Assembly: GCF_030125375.1 (NCBI RefSeq)
Contig: NZ_JASJUU010000001.1
Location: 868,001-932,000 of the forward strand
Source: Pseudoalteromonas umbrosa
GTDB taxonomy: Bacteria; Pseudomonadota; Gammaproteobacteria; Enterobacterales; Alteromonadaceae
Reading direction: 5' to 3'
Length of the DNA stretch: 64,000 bases
Every line of letters starts with the position of its first letter. Position 1 is the first letter of the stretch. The notes beneath the pieces are model-generated. The model was not told where the DNA came from, made no database searches, and worked only from the letters and a program-made list of their open reading frames with translations. Below are positions 8,414 through 17,088 of the stretch, one piece after another. Position numbers and translations under genes: made by a program.

Positions 8414-9256
8414 ATGATTACTGCAGTATTGGTGGATGATGAACCTCTAGCAATAGAAGGTCTAAGGCTTAGACTTGAGAACATATCTGATATTCAGATA
8501 GTCGGAGAAGGGTTTGACGGCGACGATGCAATTCGCTTGTGTCATGAACACCAGCCAGACGTATTGTTTATTGACTTAAGGCTGCCGGGACTCAGTGGTC
8601 TTGAAGTGGTTCAAGGTTTGCAGTCAGACACGATGCCACTAGTTGTGTTTGTCAGTGCGTACAGCGACTACGCGATAGAAGCTTTTGAACTCAATGCTTT
8701 GGATTATCTTATGAAGCCGGTGAATCTTGGCAGGCTGAAAAAAACAGTCGACAGGATCCGAGACTCTCTCAGTGAATCAGCCCTGTATCAAAAAAGTGAA
8801 GAGAAAGCCAAGCTTTTAAAAGCGCTGGGTGAATCATCGGGGTTAAGTATTTCACAGTTACAAGAGTGGCTAGATAAAGAAAGCGCGCCATTTCCGACAA
8901 AACCTAGACATGAATTACTGATCAAGAATCATGACAATGAGCAAGTGTTCTTATGCGTCGATGACATTATGTGGGTTGATGCAGCTGGGGATTACATGTG
9001 TATTCACACTGAAAAGGAGAACTATGTTGTGCGGATCACACTCAAGCGCTTAAGTGAAGAGTTAGACAATGCGACGTTTGCACGAATTCATAAATCTACC
9101 TTGGTTAATGTGAATTTTGTTAAAAGTTTTACCACACTAAAGAATAATGAATCGATGTTGGATTTAGGGGGGGATATCAGGCTCAAAGTGAGTCGGAATT
9201 ATAGTGACACATTGAAGTCATTGCTGAAATCTCGTGTGGGAGATACATTTTTGTAG
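8414..9256 (+). CDS. LytTR-family response regulator
   Basis: The 280-residue protein has an N-terminal receiver domain, with acidic pocket DDE at residues 8-10, phospho-acceptor D54 in FIDLRLPG and the conserved lysine in LDYLMKP. A linker follows, then a C-terminal LytTR DNA-binding domain (about 175-275) with FLCVDDIMWVDAAGDYMCIH and FARIHKSTLVNVNFV. LytTR proteins bind short direct repeats near promoters. ATG at 8414 is preferred over an in-frame TTG at 8402. Together with the kinase it forms a standard pair. The glucan locus starts 280 bp downstream on the same strand, but control of that locus is only a possibility. Confidence 0.9.
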   Translation: MITAVLVDDEPLAIEGLRLRLENISDIQIVGEGFDGDDAIRLCHEHQPDVLFIDLRLPGLSGLEVVQGLQSDTMPLVVFVSAYSDYAIEAFELNALDYLMKPVNLGRLKKTVDRIRDSLSESALYQKSEEKAKLLKALGESSGLSISQLQEWLDKESAPFPTKPRHELLIKNHDNEQVFLCVDDIMWVDAAGDYMCIHTEKENYVVRITLKRLSEELDNATFARIHKSTLVNVNFVKSFTTLKNNESMLDLGGDIRLKVSRNYSDTLKSLLKSRVGDTFL

Positions 9257-9303
9257 TCATCATGCCTCACATTTCATCGTGGATTTGTTTCGCCTTGTCG
9301 TAT

Positions 9304-9343
9304 GCGGTGCAGCTGCACCAGCATTGACGCAAAATTGCACCGC
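9304..9343 (+). other. Overlapping palindromes after the LytTR gene
   Basis: The perfect 14-bp palindrome GGTGCAGCTGCACC occupies 9306-9319. Its left arm can instead pair over eight bases as gcggtgca (9304-9311) with tgcaccgc (9336-9343). This may be a factor-dependent terminator or processing site for the two-component operon; no T-run follows. Confidence 0.35.
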
Positions 9344-9415
9344 GATAGCGCATTTCAATTGTCACATTATTATCTTTCTATCAATATTTTAACTGCCAAA
9401 TTTACATTTTTAATT

Positions 9416-9446
9416 TGCATTTAAACTAAATGCATTTGGCCAAATG
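9416..9446 (+). promoter_or_regulatory. Overlapping dyads upstream of the glucan locus, candidate operator
   Basis: A 19-bp dyad, tgcattta-aac-taaatgca (9416-9434), overlaps the perfect 14-bp palindrome CATTTGGCCAAATG (9433-9446). They lie about 90-120 bp before the GH16 start, where a regulator site would be expected. No matching family is recognised, so the assignment is positional. Confidence 0.35.
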
Positions 9447-9536
9447 ACAACGATAAATGTGCCAAGGTTCACAGTGGGATGTTTTTAAATAAGAAAATAT
9501 CACATATGCACTGTGGGCAAATGTGGAAGTGATGAA

Positions 9537-12500
9537 ATGAAACCAACAGTAAACCAAGTGTTTGGCGTTTGCCTGCTGAGTGCGACACTGCAAGGGTGTG
9601 GCGGGGGCGCTGAAACGAACACTGATACCAGCCAAATCTCACCAGAAGTTCCCGTCTCTGATTGGCAACTCGTATGGAGTGATGAGTTCGATACAGATAC
9701 CATTGATGCCAATAAATGGCTTCATGAAGTTAATTGTGCAGGTGGCGGTAACAACGAGCAACAATGTTACACAGACAGTAATGACAACTCTTATATCGAT
9801 AATGGCGTACTCCATATTGTCGCTTTACCGGCGGCAGAGGGGGAGCAAAAGCCCTATACGTCAGCAAGGTTAAGTTCTAAAAACAAAGCAGATTTCAAGT
9901 ATGGACGTTTTGAAGTGCGGGCGAAATTACCATCAGGCCAAGGAAGTTGGCCAGCATTTTGGCTGTTACCCACAGATGAAGCATACGGTGGATGGCCAAA
10001 GTCCGGTGAAATTGATGTGGTTGAGTCGGTAAATCTAAAAGCAAAACGAGAAGATGGTACATTAGAGCGACATGTATATGGCACTTTGCATTATGGCAAA
10101 GACTGGCCAGACAACGAATCAAGCGGTAAAGCATACCTATTACCAGATGATATGAACCCCGCGGATGACTTTCACACTTATGCCATCGAGTGGCAAGAAG
10201 GGGAAATTCGTTGGTATGTAGATGGCTACCTGTACCAAACTCAGCGCCGTTCGCAAGCGCTTTATAATGGAGATGGTGATGCAGTAGGGCTAATTTATCG
10301 CGGATGGTTTACGGAGTATTTTGGGCAAGATTCTGGCGAGTTAGAAACCCATTGGGATAACGCGCCGTATGACCAAGAATTCCATATGCTACTCAATCTT
10401 GCAGTTGGGGGAGACTGGCCTGAAAGTGCCAATGAGTTAGGCGTCGATGCCTCTGCTTTTGCCAACGGTCAGCATTTTGAGATCGATTATGTGCGTGTGT
10501 ATCAATGCCAAATTAACCCAGAGACGGGTAAAGGGTGTGACACAGTACGTGGTGGGTTCGATAGTTTAGAGGATGCATTAGTGGAGGGCAAAGCACCCAC
10601 ACCAATTCCGCCTTCTTCCGGCATCGCCCAGGATCTAGATATTTTTACTGGTACACCCAATCCGAATTGGCCAGCTTGGGACTGCTGTGGCGGGTCGACA
10701 CCTGCCTTAGTCGATGACACTGAAAAAGGTGCTGTGTATGAATTTGTGGTTGGAGAGAGCCCAACCGTGAATGGGTTTATTTCTCGCGAGGATTTTATTA
10801 CTGACCCTGAGGGTGAAGCCACGCCTTTTGATGCAAGCCCGCTTATAAGTAGCGGTACGCTGAGCTTTGAAATGAAGGTAGTGAGTTTACCAAGTGCTGC
10901 TGATACGCCATGGCTTTTAAAAGTTGAAAGCGTTGATGCATCAACCGCAGCCGAAGTTGCCTTGACCACCAGTGTTGAAGGTCAAGCACCGGCACTTGGA
11001 CAGTGGCAAACGTACACATTTCCTTTGCAAGCTTTGGTAGATAGCGGACTTACTCCGAATGCAATCGATGCTGTGATGATATTCCCAACGTGGGGCAGTG
11101 GCGAGGGCGCGGTATATCAAGTTACCAACATGCGCATTGCTGGCGATGGCGTATCTGCGCCTCAACCATTTGTCGTTTTTGAAGAGTCGATTAATCCAGA
11201 TTGGCCATTATGGGATTGCTGTGGAGGAACAACACCACAAATAGTTGAAGACGATGCACAGCACGGCAATGTTGCTGAGTTCTCTGTGGGGAGTGAACCA
11301 ACTGTCTTAGGTTTTATATCACGCACTGACAATACCTCCGAAGCAGGGGGATCACCAGCACCGTTTGACGCCTCACCGATGTTTGACAATGGCATGCTTC
11401 AATTTGAAATGAAAGTCGTTAATGCGCCAGCGAACGCCGAATCGGTTTGGAAGTTAAAATTAGAGAGCAACAATGCTGAAACCGCTGCAGAGCTCGACCT
11501 CAACAGTAGCATTGAGGGTTTAGCACCGGTTACAGGGCAATGGCAAACCTATACATTTAAGATCTCTGATTTAGCCAGTGCAGGGTTGGATGTGAGTGCC
11601 ATTGATGTGGTGATGATTTTCCCAGAATGGGGAACGGGTGAAGGCGCACTTTATCGCGTCGATAATTTGAAATTCTATCAACCAATGGATGCGCCAACTT
11701 TTGAAGGGCATGTGTTATTTCAAGATGATGTGCTGTCACAGTGGTCGCTATGGGACTGTTGCGGTGGATCGACACCTGAAATCGTCAATGACGATGCACA
11801 ACATGGCATGACGGCTGAATATACCATCGGTGGCGAACCGACAGTTGTTGGTCTATTTGCAGACGATGGTGTTTATCTCGACAGCAGTGAGTTTTTGCAA
11901 TCGGGTGTCATTCAATTTGAGATGAAAGTGGTGAGTGCGCCAGCCAACGCAGAGTCTGTTTGGAAGTTCAAGATTGAATCTATGGATGCGACCACCGCGG
12001 TTGAGCTGGACTTGGCAGCAAGTCAAGAGGGTAAAGCCCCAGTCGTTGGCCAGTGGCAAACCTATACTTATTCCCTACAAAGTTTATTAGAGGCAGGGTT
12101 AGATGTGACAGCGATTGATGTTGTGATGGTCTTTCCCGCTTGGGGTACTGGTGAAGGGGCAGTATTTAGACTAGATAACGTGCTTATCTACAATCCAAGC
12201 TCAGTGCCTCAAGCTCAGTCTCTTACGCTTTTTAAAGATAGACAAAACATTAACTGGCCAATTTGGGATTGCTGTGGAGGTTCTACCCCTACAGAACAAC
12301 AAGACGATGCAGCGCATGGCATGACTGCAGAATTCACAATTGGTGCAGAGCCGACAGTGATGGGCTTTTTGGCAAATGTTGGTTCACATTTTGATGCCAG
12401 CGCCTTGCAAGCAGAAGGGGTTGTTCGCTTTGACATGAAAGTGCTCAACGCACCCAATGACGCAAGTAGTACTTGGAAATTCAAAATTGAATCACTCGAC

Positions 12501-12713
12501 GCGCAAACAGCTGTCGAGCTTGATTTGAGTGCGAGCATTGAAGCACAACCTCCAGTTACTGGGCAGTGGCAAACTTATACCTACTCTTTACAGTCGTTGG
12601 CTGACGCAGGCTTAGATTTATCAAAAATCAATGTTGTAATGGTGTTCCCTGCATGGGGCACCGGCGAAGGTGCGGTTTACAGAGTTGATAACGCAGAAAT
12701 CACGGTGCCGTAA
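9537..12713 (+). CDS. GH16 endo-beta-1,3-glucanase (laminarinase-type) lipoprotein with four tandem C-terminal modules
   Basis: The 1058-residue product begins with a lipoprotein signal (LSATLQGC lipobox, then GGGAETNT). A GH16 domain spans about residues 40-320: LVWSDEFD, GRFEVRAKLPSGQGSWPAFW and the catalytic signature GEIDVVE, with E158 nucleophile and E163 acid/base. GH16 enzymes with this motif cut beta-1,3 or mixed glucans. From about residue 368 to the end come four copies of a roughly 165-residue module, each with a W-D-C-C-G-G start and QWQTYTF/Y plus W-G-(S/T)-G-E-G-A; these look like beta-sandwich carbohydrate-binding modules. ATG 9537 is chosen over GTG 9513 because GGAAG lies seven bases upstream and the signal peptide starts there. 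The enzyme is probably on the cell surface as the first step of glucan use. Confidence 0.9.
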   Translation: MKPTVNQVFGVCLLSATLQGCGGGAETNTDTSQISPEVPVSDWQLVWSDEFDTDTIDANKWLHEVNCAGGGNNEQQCYTDSNDNSYIDNGVLHIVALPAAEGEQKPYTSARLSSKNKADFKYGRFEVRAKLPSGQGSWPAFWLLPTDEAYGGWPKSGEIDVVESVNLKAKREDGTLERHVYGTLHYGKDWPDNESSGKAYLLPDDMNPADDFHTYAIEWQEGEIRWYVDGYLYQTQRRSQALYNGDGDAVGLIYRGWFTEYFGQDSGELETHWDNAPYDQEFHMLLNLAVGGDWPESANELGVDASAFANGQHFEIDYVRVYQCQINPETGKGCDTVRGGFDSLEDALVEGKAPTPIPPSSGIAQDLDIFTGTPNPNWPAWDCCGGSTPALVDDTEKGAVYEFVVGESPTVNGFISREDFITDPEGEATPFDASPLISSGTLSFEMKVVSLPSAADTPWLLKVESVDASTAAEVALTTSVEGQAPALGQWQTYTFPLQALVDSGLTPNAIDAVMIFPTWGSGEGAVYQVTNMRIAGDGVSAPQPFVVFEESINPDWPLWDCCGGTTPQIVEDDAQHGNVAEFSVGSEPTVLGFISRTDNTSEAGGSPAPFDASPMFDNGMLQFEMKVVNAPANAESVWKLKLESNNAETAAELDLNSSIEGLAPVTGQWQTYTFKISDLASAGLDVSAIDVVMIFPEWGTGEGALYRVDNLKFYQPMDAPTFEGHVLFQDDVLSQWSLWDCCGGSTPEIVNDDAQHGMTAEYTIGGEPTVVGLFADDGVYLDSSEFLQSGVIQFEMKVVSAPANAESVWKFKIESMDATTAVELDLAASQEGKAPVVGQWQTYTYSLQSLLEAGLDVTAIDVVMVFPAWGTGEGAVFRLDNVLIYNPSSVPQAQSLTLFKDRQNINWPIWDCCGGSTPTEQQDDAAHGMTAEFTIGAEPTVMGFLANVGSHFDASALQAEGVVRFDMKVLNAPNDASSTWKFKIESLDAQTAVELDLSASIEAQPPVTGQWQTYTYSLQSLADAGLDLSKINVVMVFPAWGTGEGAVYRVDNAEITVP
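10641..12713 (+). repeat. Four tandem ~500-bp intragenic repeats encoding WDCCGG modules
   Basis: The copies begin near 10641, 11170, 11710 and 12222. Each encodes NWPxWDCCGG(S/T)TP, an EPTVxGF segment, an F-x-MKV strand with APANAESVWK-type text, and QWQTYT...MIFPxWGTGEGAxYRV. Copies 2-4 resemble each other more than copy 1, consistent with stepwise duplication. The vicinal cysteines are kept in all four. Confidence 0.9.
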
Positions 12714-12727
12714 CGCGGCAAATACAA

Positions 12728-12747
12728 GGGGGGACAAATTTCCCCCC
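12728..12747 (+). other. Intercistronic hairpin between GH16 and receptor genes
   Basis: GGGGGGA (12728-12734) pairs with TCCCCCC (12741-12747) across a six-base loop. It lacks a T-run and lies in a 61-bp gap inside the operon, so it is likely an mRNA stabiliser or partial attenuator setting the ratio of the two products. Confidence 0.55.
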
Positions 12748-12774
12748 AGAACAGAGAATTTATGTAGGTTAGTT

Positions 12775-15741
12775 ATGAAACAAGTTCAATTTGTATCTTC
12801 GCGCGTGGCTTTGTGTGTGTCATTAGCTCTATCAGGGCAGGTATTTGCAGAAGAACAATCAACAGTGAATTTAACGACAGATGCGCAAAATCCAGAAATA
12901 GAAGTCATTGAGATCCGTGGGATCAAGGGCAGTTTGACCCGTGCTATGAATCTCAAAAGAAGTGCATCAGGTGTTGTGGATGCGATCTCAGCAGAGGAAA
13001 TGGGCAAATTTCCAGACACCAACTTGGCTGAATCTTTACAGCGTATTACTGGTGTTGCGGTCAGTCGAAGTAATGGTGAAGGCTCTCAGATCACAGTCAG
13101 GGGCTTTGGTCCGGATTTCAACTTAATTACGTTAAATGGTCGACAAATGCCAGGCACTGGTAACTCAAGATCTTACAGCCTTGAGAATTTATCGGCTGAC
13201 GGTGTAATGGCGTTAGAGGTATTTAAAACAGCACGCGCAGAAAACCCAAGTGGTGGTTTAGGCGCTACAGTTAACATTGTGACCAGAAAACCGCTGGCAA
13301 GTCCCGGTGAGCGCTATACCTTTTCGGCAAAAGCGATTCATGATTCGTCAAACGTCGAAAATGACGATGTGACGCCCGAGTTATCAGCGCTTTATTCAAA
13401 CACCTTTATTGACGATACATTGGGTGTATCGTTCTCTCTCACACATCATGAAAGAGATTTCCAAAAGCAGCAGGCGCATATTCAGGGTTGGCAAGCCAAT
13501 GTCGATTTGCCCGGTAATATAAATGACAGCAAGGTGGTTGATCCTAGGCCACTAGATAATGAAGGAAATCGAGTAGGAGATTATTTCTTTCCTCGTGACA
13601 TGAACTACGGCATTGAAGATTTGGAAAGGGACAGAACAAATGGTCATATTGTGTTTCAGTATGCGCCCACTGATGACTTGGTGCTTTCAGTAGACTACAC
13701 CCACACCAAAGCCGTAACAGGTAAAAACGGCATAGGTTGGGGGATGTGGAATGAATATGGCGGCAACATCAATGCCTATGAATTAGATGAAAATGGCACA
13801 GCGGTTTTTGCCGATATTAGCGGTAATGATGGCTCTTTTACTGCGTCGCGATCCACGACAGAAGTCATTGAAAAATCAGCAGGTATTAATATTGATTGGC
13901 AAATTAATGACGTGTGGCATGTTGCCGTGGATTATCACGACTCATCAAGTGAAACCGACAATGGCATTGATAAAGGCATCGGCAGTGAAGGCTCTTTGGT
14001 GTTGGGGTCAGATCAGCTACGCACTAAAAACTATGATTATCGCACCGGTGATGTTCCACATGCGCAAATACATTGGCTGAATGGCTCAACAACGCTGCTT
14101 GAAAGTGAAATTGACTCACACTTTAGTCAGTTTGTTCACTCGCCTGGAAAGGCAGAGGTTCAGCAACTACAAATAGATGCAACATGGGAAAATGACAGCT
14201 TTGACATTCCGCTCATTGATGTCAAATTTGGTGCTGCTATGACGGACCAAACGATGGGCGGCTCTAACGCTTGGAGTGGTCTAATTGGCGGTTTTTTATT
14301 TAATCCTGCGTGGCCACAAATCTTCCCTGATAGCATGTTTATCAGAAACGATACCAATGGATTTTTAGATGCATTTTCCAGTGGTGGCGCAAATTTGAGC
14401 CCGAATTACTATTACACTTTTGACTTTGATGAGGTCGTCGCGCGCTCTGAAGCATTTCTTACCAATGACGTGCTCGGTGGTGACGATTACTTTGCCACTA
14501 CGGCATACCATGATTTGGGCACCTTTTCTCGTAGCTCTGTTCAAGAAGAGACAATGAGCTTTTATGTTCAGAGTGCTTGGGAGTTTGAAGTCGCCTCATT
14601 CCCTGTCGCTTTAAACATCGGTGTTCGATACGAAGAAACCGATGTAACCAGTGTTGATGAACAACAGATTCCGATTTCAGTTTGGTGGCTAGGTGGTAGT
14701 GAGTGGCACACACAATACCTCCCAGAGGATAATACTTATACTTCTGAAGGACAGCATGATGTGCTGCTGCCAATGCTCGACGTGAAAGTGGATATCACCG
14801 ATGAGCTGGTTGGCCGAGTGTCTTGGGGTAAAACCATTACACGTGCACCACTGGGTGATTTGGCGGGGGGACGCGTGCTCTCTGGCAGCCCTAAAATAGG
14901 TTCACGTAACGGCAATGAAGGCAATACTAATTTAGAGCCATTTGAGTCTACAAACTTAGATTTAAGCCTTGAATATTATTACGATGAAAGTAGTTACGCA
15001 GCAATCGGCTACTTCAAAAAGTCAGTCAAAAACTTCATCGGAAGTCAGGTTAATGAAACAACTATTGATGGATTTAAAGATATCTATCAAGGTCCGAGAT
15101 GGAATCAAGCGGTTGCCGATATTGAAGCGCGCGGTGAGCAAGCAACCAGTGATGCTATTTTTCTGCAAATGCAGGCTAATGGCGCGACGCTTAATTCGCA
15201 AGGTTACATAGAGCCTGCTGACGATGACCCATCATTAGTTTGGCAAATAACCCAGCCATTTAATGCCACAGATACTAAAAAGGTCGATGGATTTGAAGTG
15301 GCATTTCAACATGTGTTTGGTGAAAGCGGCTTTGGCATTGGGCTCAATGCCACGTTTGTCGATGGCGACGTGGAGTTTGATGTAAACAGTTTAGATCAGC
15401 AAACACCGTTAACGGGGTTAAGTGATTCAGCAAATGCACAAGTTTTTTACGAGAAGGATGGGCTCTCTATTAAGCTTACTTACGCGTGGCGTGATGAGTA
15501 TTTAATAGGCGTTGGTCAAGATCAAGGTTCTGCTGATAATCCGCCGCAGTTTGCCAAGGCGTATGCCCAGTTAGACGCCAGCGTAAATTACGACATTGAT
15601 GAACGCTGGACGGTCTTTTTTGAGGGCATAAATCTCAACGATGAAACTGAGCAGGGATTTGGTCGCTATGAACGACAGTTTTTATTCGCAAGGCAGTACG
15701 GCCCGAGGTATACCTTGGGTGTGAGATATAGCTTTCAGTAA
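12775..15741 (+). CDS. TonB-dependent receptor of the glucan locus
   Basis: The 988-residue outer-membrane protein starts with a signal peptide (SLALSGQVFA-EE), then a TonB-box-like IEVIEIRG. The plug domain (about 45-180) has FPDTNLAESLQRITGV, ITVRGFGPDFNLITLNGR and LGATVNIVTRKPL. The remaining part is a 22-strand-type barrel with aromatic strand ends, finishing YTLGVRYSFQ. Receptors of this size and plug text in Alteromonadales import oligosaccharides. Its place between GH16 and the sugar permease indicates beta-glucan fragments, which is an inference. ATG 12775 is chosen because the signal peptide starts there; the frame is open upstream but overlaps the GH16 gene. Confidence 0.92.
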   Translation: MKQVQFVSSRVALCVSLALSGQVFAEEQSTVNLTTDAQNPEIEVIEIRGIKGSLTRAMNLKRSASGVVDAISAEEMGKFPDTNLAESLQRITGVAVSRSNGEGSQITVRGFGPDFNLITLNGRQMPGTGNSRSYSLENLSADGVMALEVFKTARAENPSGGLGATVNIVTRKPLASPGERYTFSAKAIHDSSNVENDDVTPELSALYSNTFIDDTLGVSFSLTHHERDFQKQQAHIQGWQANVDLPGNINDSKVVDPRPLDNEGNRVGDYFFPRDMNYGIEDLERDRTNGHIVFQYAPTDDLVLSVDYTHTKAVTGKNGIGWGMWNEYGGNINAYELDENGTAVFADISGNDGSFTASRSTTEVIEKSAGINIDWQINDVWHVAVDYHDSSSETDNGIDKGIGSEGSLVLGSDQLRTKNYDYRTGDVPHAQIHWLNGSTTLLESEIDSHFSQFVHSPGKAEVQQLQIDATWENDSFDIPLIDVKFGAAMTDQTMGGSNAWSGLIGGFLFNPAWPQIFPDSMFIRNDTNGFLDAFSSGGANLSPNYYYTFDFDEVVARSEAFLTNDVLGGDDYFATTAYHDLGTFSRSSVQEETMSFYVQSAWEFEVASFPVALNIGVRYEETDVTSVDEQQIPISVWWLGGSEWHTQYLPEDNTYTSEGQHDVLLPMLDVKVDITDELVGRVSWGKTITRAPLGDLAGGRVLSGSPKIGSRNGNEGNTNLEPFESTNLDLSLEYYYDESSYAAIGYFKKSVKNFIGSQVNETTIDGFKDIYQGPRWNQAVADIEARGEQATSDAIFLQMQANGATLNSQGYIEPADDDPSLVWQITQPFNATDTKKVDGFEVAFQHVFGESGFGIGLNATFVDGDVEFDVNSLDQQTPLTGLSDSANAQVFYEKDGLSIKLTYAWRDEYLIGVGQDQGSADNPPQFAKAYAQLDASVNYDIDERWTVFFEGINLNDETEQGFGRYERQFLFARQYGPRYTLGVRYSFQ

Positions 15742-15780
15742 ATCTAATCACTTTTTTATCTCTAAGTTATTTTTAAGTAT

Positions 15781-15813
15781 TGAGCATGCAACAGACGCTG
15801 TTGCATTGGCTCA
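15781..15813 (+). other. Intercistronic hairpin before the permease gene
   Basis: TGAGC-ATGCAACAG (15781-15794) pairs with CTGTTGCAT-GCTCA (15798-15813, with a two-base bulge TG) across an ACG loop. It ends ten bases before the permease Shine-Dalgarno and has no T-run, suggesting mRNA processing or stability control. Confidence 0.55.
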
Positions 15814-15834
15814 ATGCTGGTTGGAGTTTTTATT

Positions 15835-17088
15835 ATGGCAACCGAGTTTGCTTCAAAAGCTGCGCAAGTACAATCATCCGATTTCCCTAAAAATATTGGA
15901 TTTGCACTTTGTGCGCTCACCAGTTTATTTTTCATGTGGGGGTTTATTACCTGCCTGAATGATATTTTAATTCCCTATCTAAAAGGGGCATTTCAACTTA
16001 GCTACACGCAAGCGATGCTTGTGCAATTTTGCTTTTTTGGGGCGTACGTCATTGTTTCGATCCCCGCAGGAAACCTCGTCAGTAAAATTGGCTTTCAAAA
16101 AGGTATTGTATTTGGCTTATTCATTGCTGCTTTGGGCTGTGTGATGTTTGTACCAGCGGCTGTTATTGGAATATACGAAGTCTTTTTACTTGCTTTGTTT
16201 GTATTGGCTTCAGGGATCACCGTATTACAAGTGTCTGCGAATCCTTATGTTAGCGCACTGGGTAAACCTGAAACCGCACCTTCAAGGTTAACGCTGACAC
16301 AGGCTTTCAACTCACTGGGCACCACTATTGCCCCATTCTTTGGTGCTTACCTCTTGTTTTCAGGGCAGAACACGGTATCAAATGGTGCTGAAGCGGTACA
16401 AGCACCATACTTATTGCTCGCAGGTGTATTGGGAGTATTGGCTATTGTATTTGCTGCACTTAAGTTACCAAAATTGGTCGAATCACAGGATGAACTCCCA
16501 AAAAGTACCAGACCGCTGTCTGATCATCCACACTTGATTTTAGGCGCAATTGGCATCTTTTTATATGTGGGTGCAGAAGTATCGATTGGCAGTTTTCTAG
16601 TAAGCTTTTTACATCAACCTAGTATTGCAGACTTGAATGAAGCAGAAGCTGCCAAGCTCATTGCATACTATTGGGGCGGAGCAATGATCGGGCGCTTTAT
16701 TGGGGCTGCGGTGATGCAAAAAATTGCGGGTGGAAAGGTGCTGGCGTTCAATGCTGTTGTTTCGATTTGCCTGATTGTTTTTGCAGTCAATCAAACCGGT
16801 GCACTTGCGATGTGGGCGATGCTCGCGGTTGGGTTATTCAACTCTATTATGTTTCCTACAATTTTTAGTTTAGCGATTTCTGGCTTAGGCAAAGACGCAA
16901 GTCGTGGCTCAGGTTTATTGTGCTTGGCGATCGTCGGCGGCGCTATCATCCCTATTTTACAAGGGTTACTGGCTGACAATATCGGGCTACAGGGCTCATT
17001 TTTCTTACCCGCTGCTTGTTATATCTTCATTGCGTATTTTGGAATTTGGGGATGCCATAAAAAATCGACAAAGGAGACTGCGCAATGA
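15835..17088 (+). CDS. Sugar MFS transporter (FucP/GluP-like)
   Basis: The 417-residue inner-membrane protein has twelve predicted helices. Its start, [23 protein letters not shown], is the signature of the FucP/glucose-galactose permease group, with the LNDIL text and [19 protein letters not shown] after it. ANPYVSALG and [13 protein letters not shown] are further marks of the group. These permeases move hexoses with protons. In this locus glucose released by the GH3 enzyme is the likely substrate. ATG 15835 is preferred because GGAG (15823-15826) lies eight bases upstream; an ATG at 15814 would overlap the hairpin. The stop overlaps the GH3 start by 4 bp (ATGA), giving translational coupling. 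Confidence 0.88.
   Translation: MATEFASKAAQVQSSDFPKNIGFALCALTSLFFMWGFITCLNDILIPYLKGAFQLSYTQAMLVQFCFFGAYVIVSIPAGNLVSKIGFQKGIVFGLFIAALGCVMFVPAAVIGIYEVFLLALFVLASGITVLQVSANPYVSALGKPETAPSRLTLTQAFNSLGTTIAPFFGAYLLFSGQNTVSNGAEAVQAPYLLLAGVLGVLAIVFAALKLPKLVESQDELPKSTRPLSDHPHLILGAIGIFLYVGAEVSIGSFLVSFLHQPSIADLNEAEAAKLIAYYWGGAMIGRFIGAAVMQKIAGGKVLAFNAVVSICLIVFAVNQTGALAMWAMLAVGLFNSIMFPTIFSLAISGLGKDASRGSGLLCLAIVGGAIIPILQGLLADNIGLQGSFFLPAACYIFIAYFGIWGCHKKSTKETAQ

Noticed and set aside
10502..10969. 155-codon antisense frame in the GH16 gene, echoed in later modules
   Set aside because: Its repetition at 11162 and 12215 is explained by the duplicated WDCCGG modules on the other strand.
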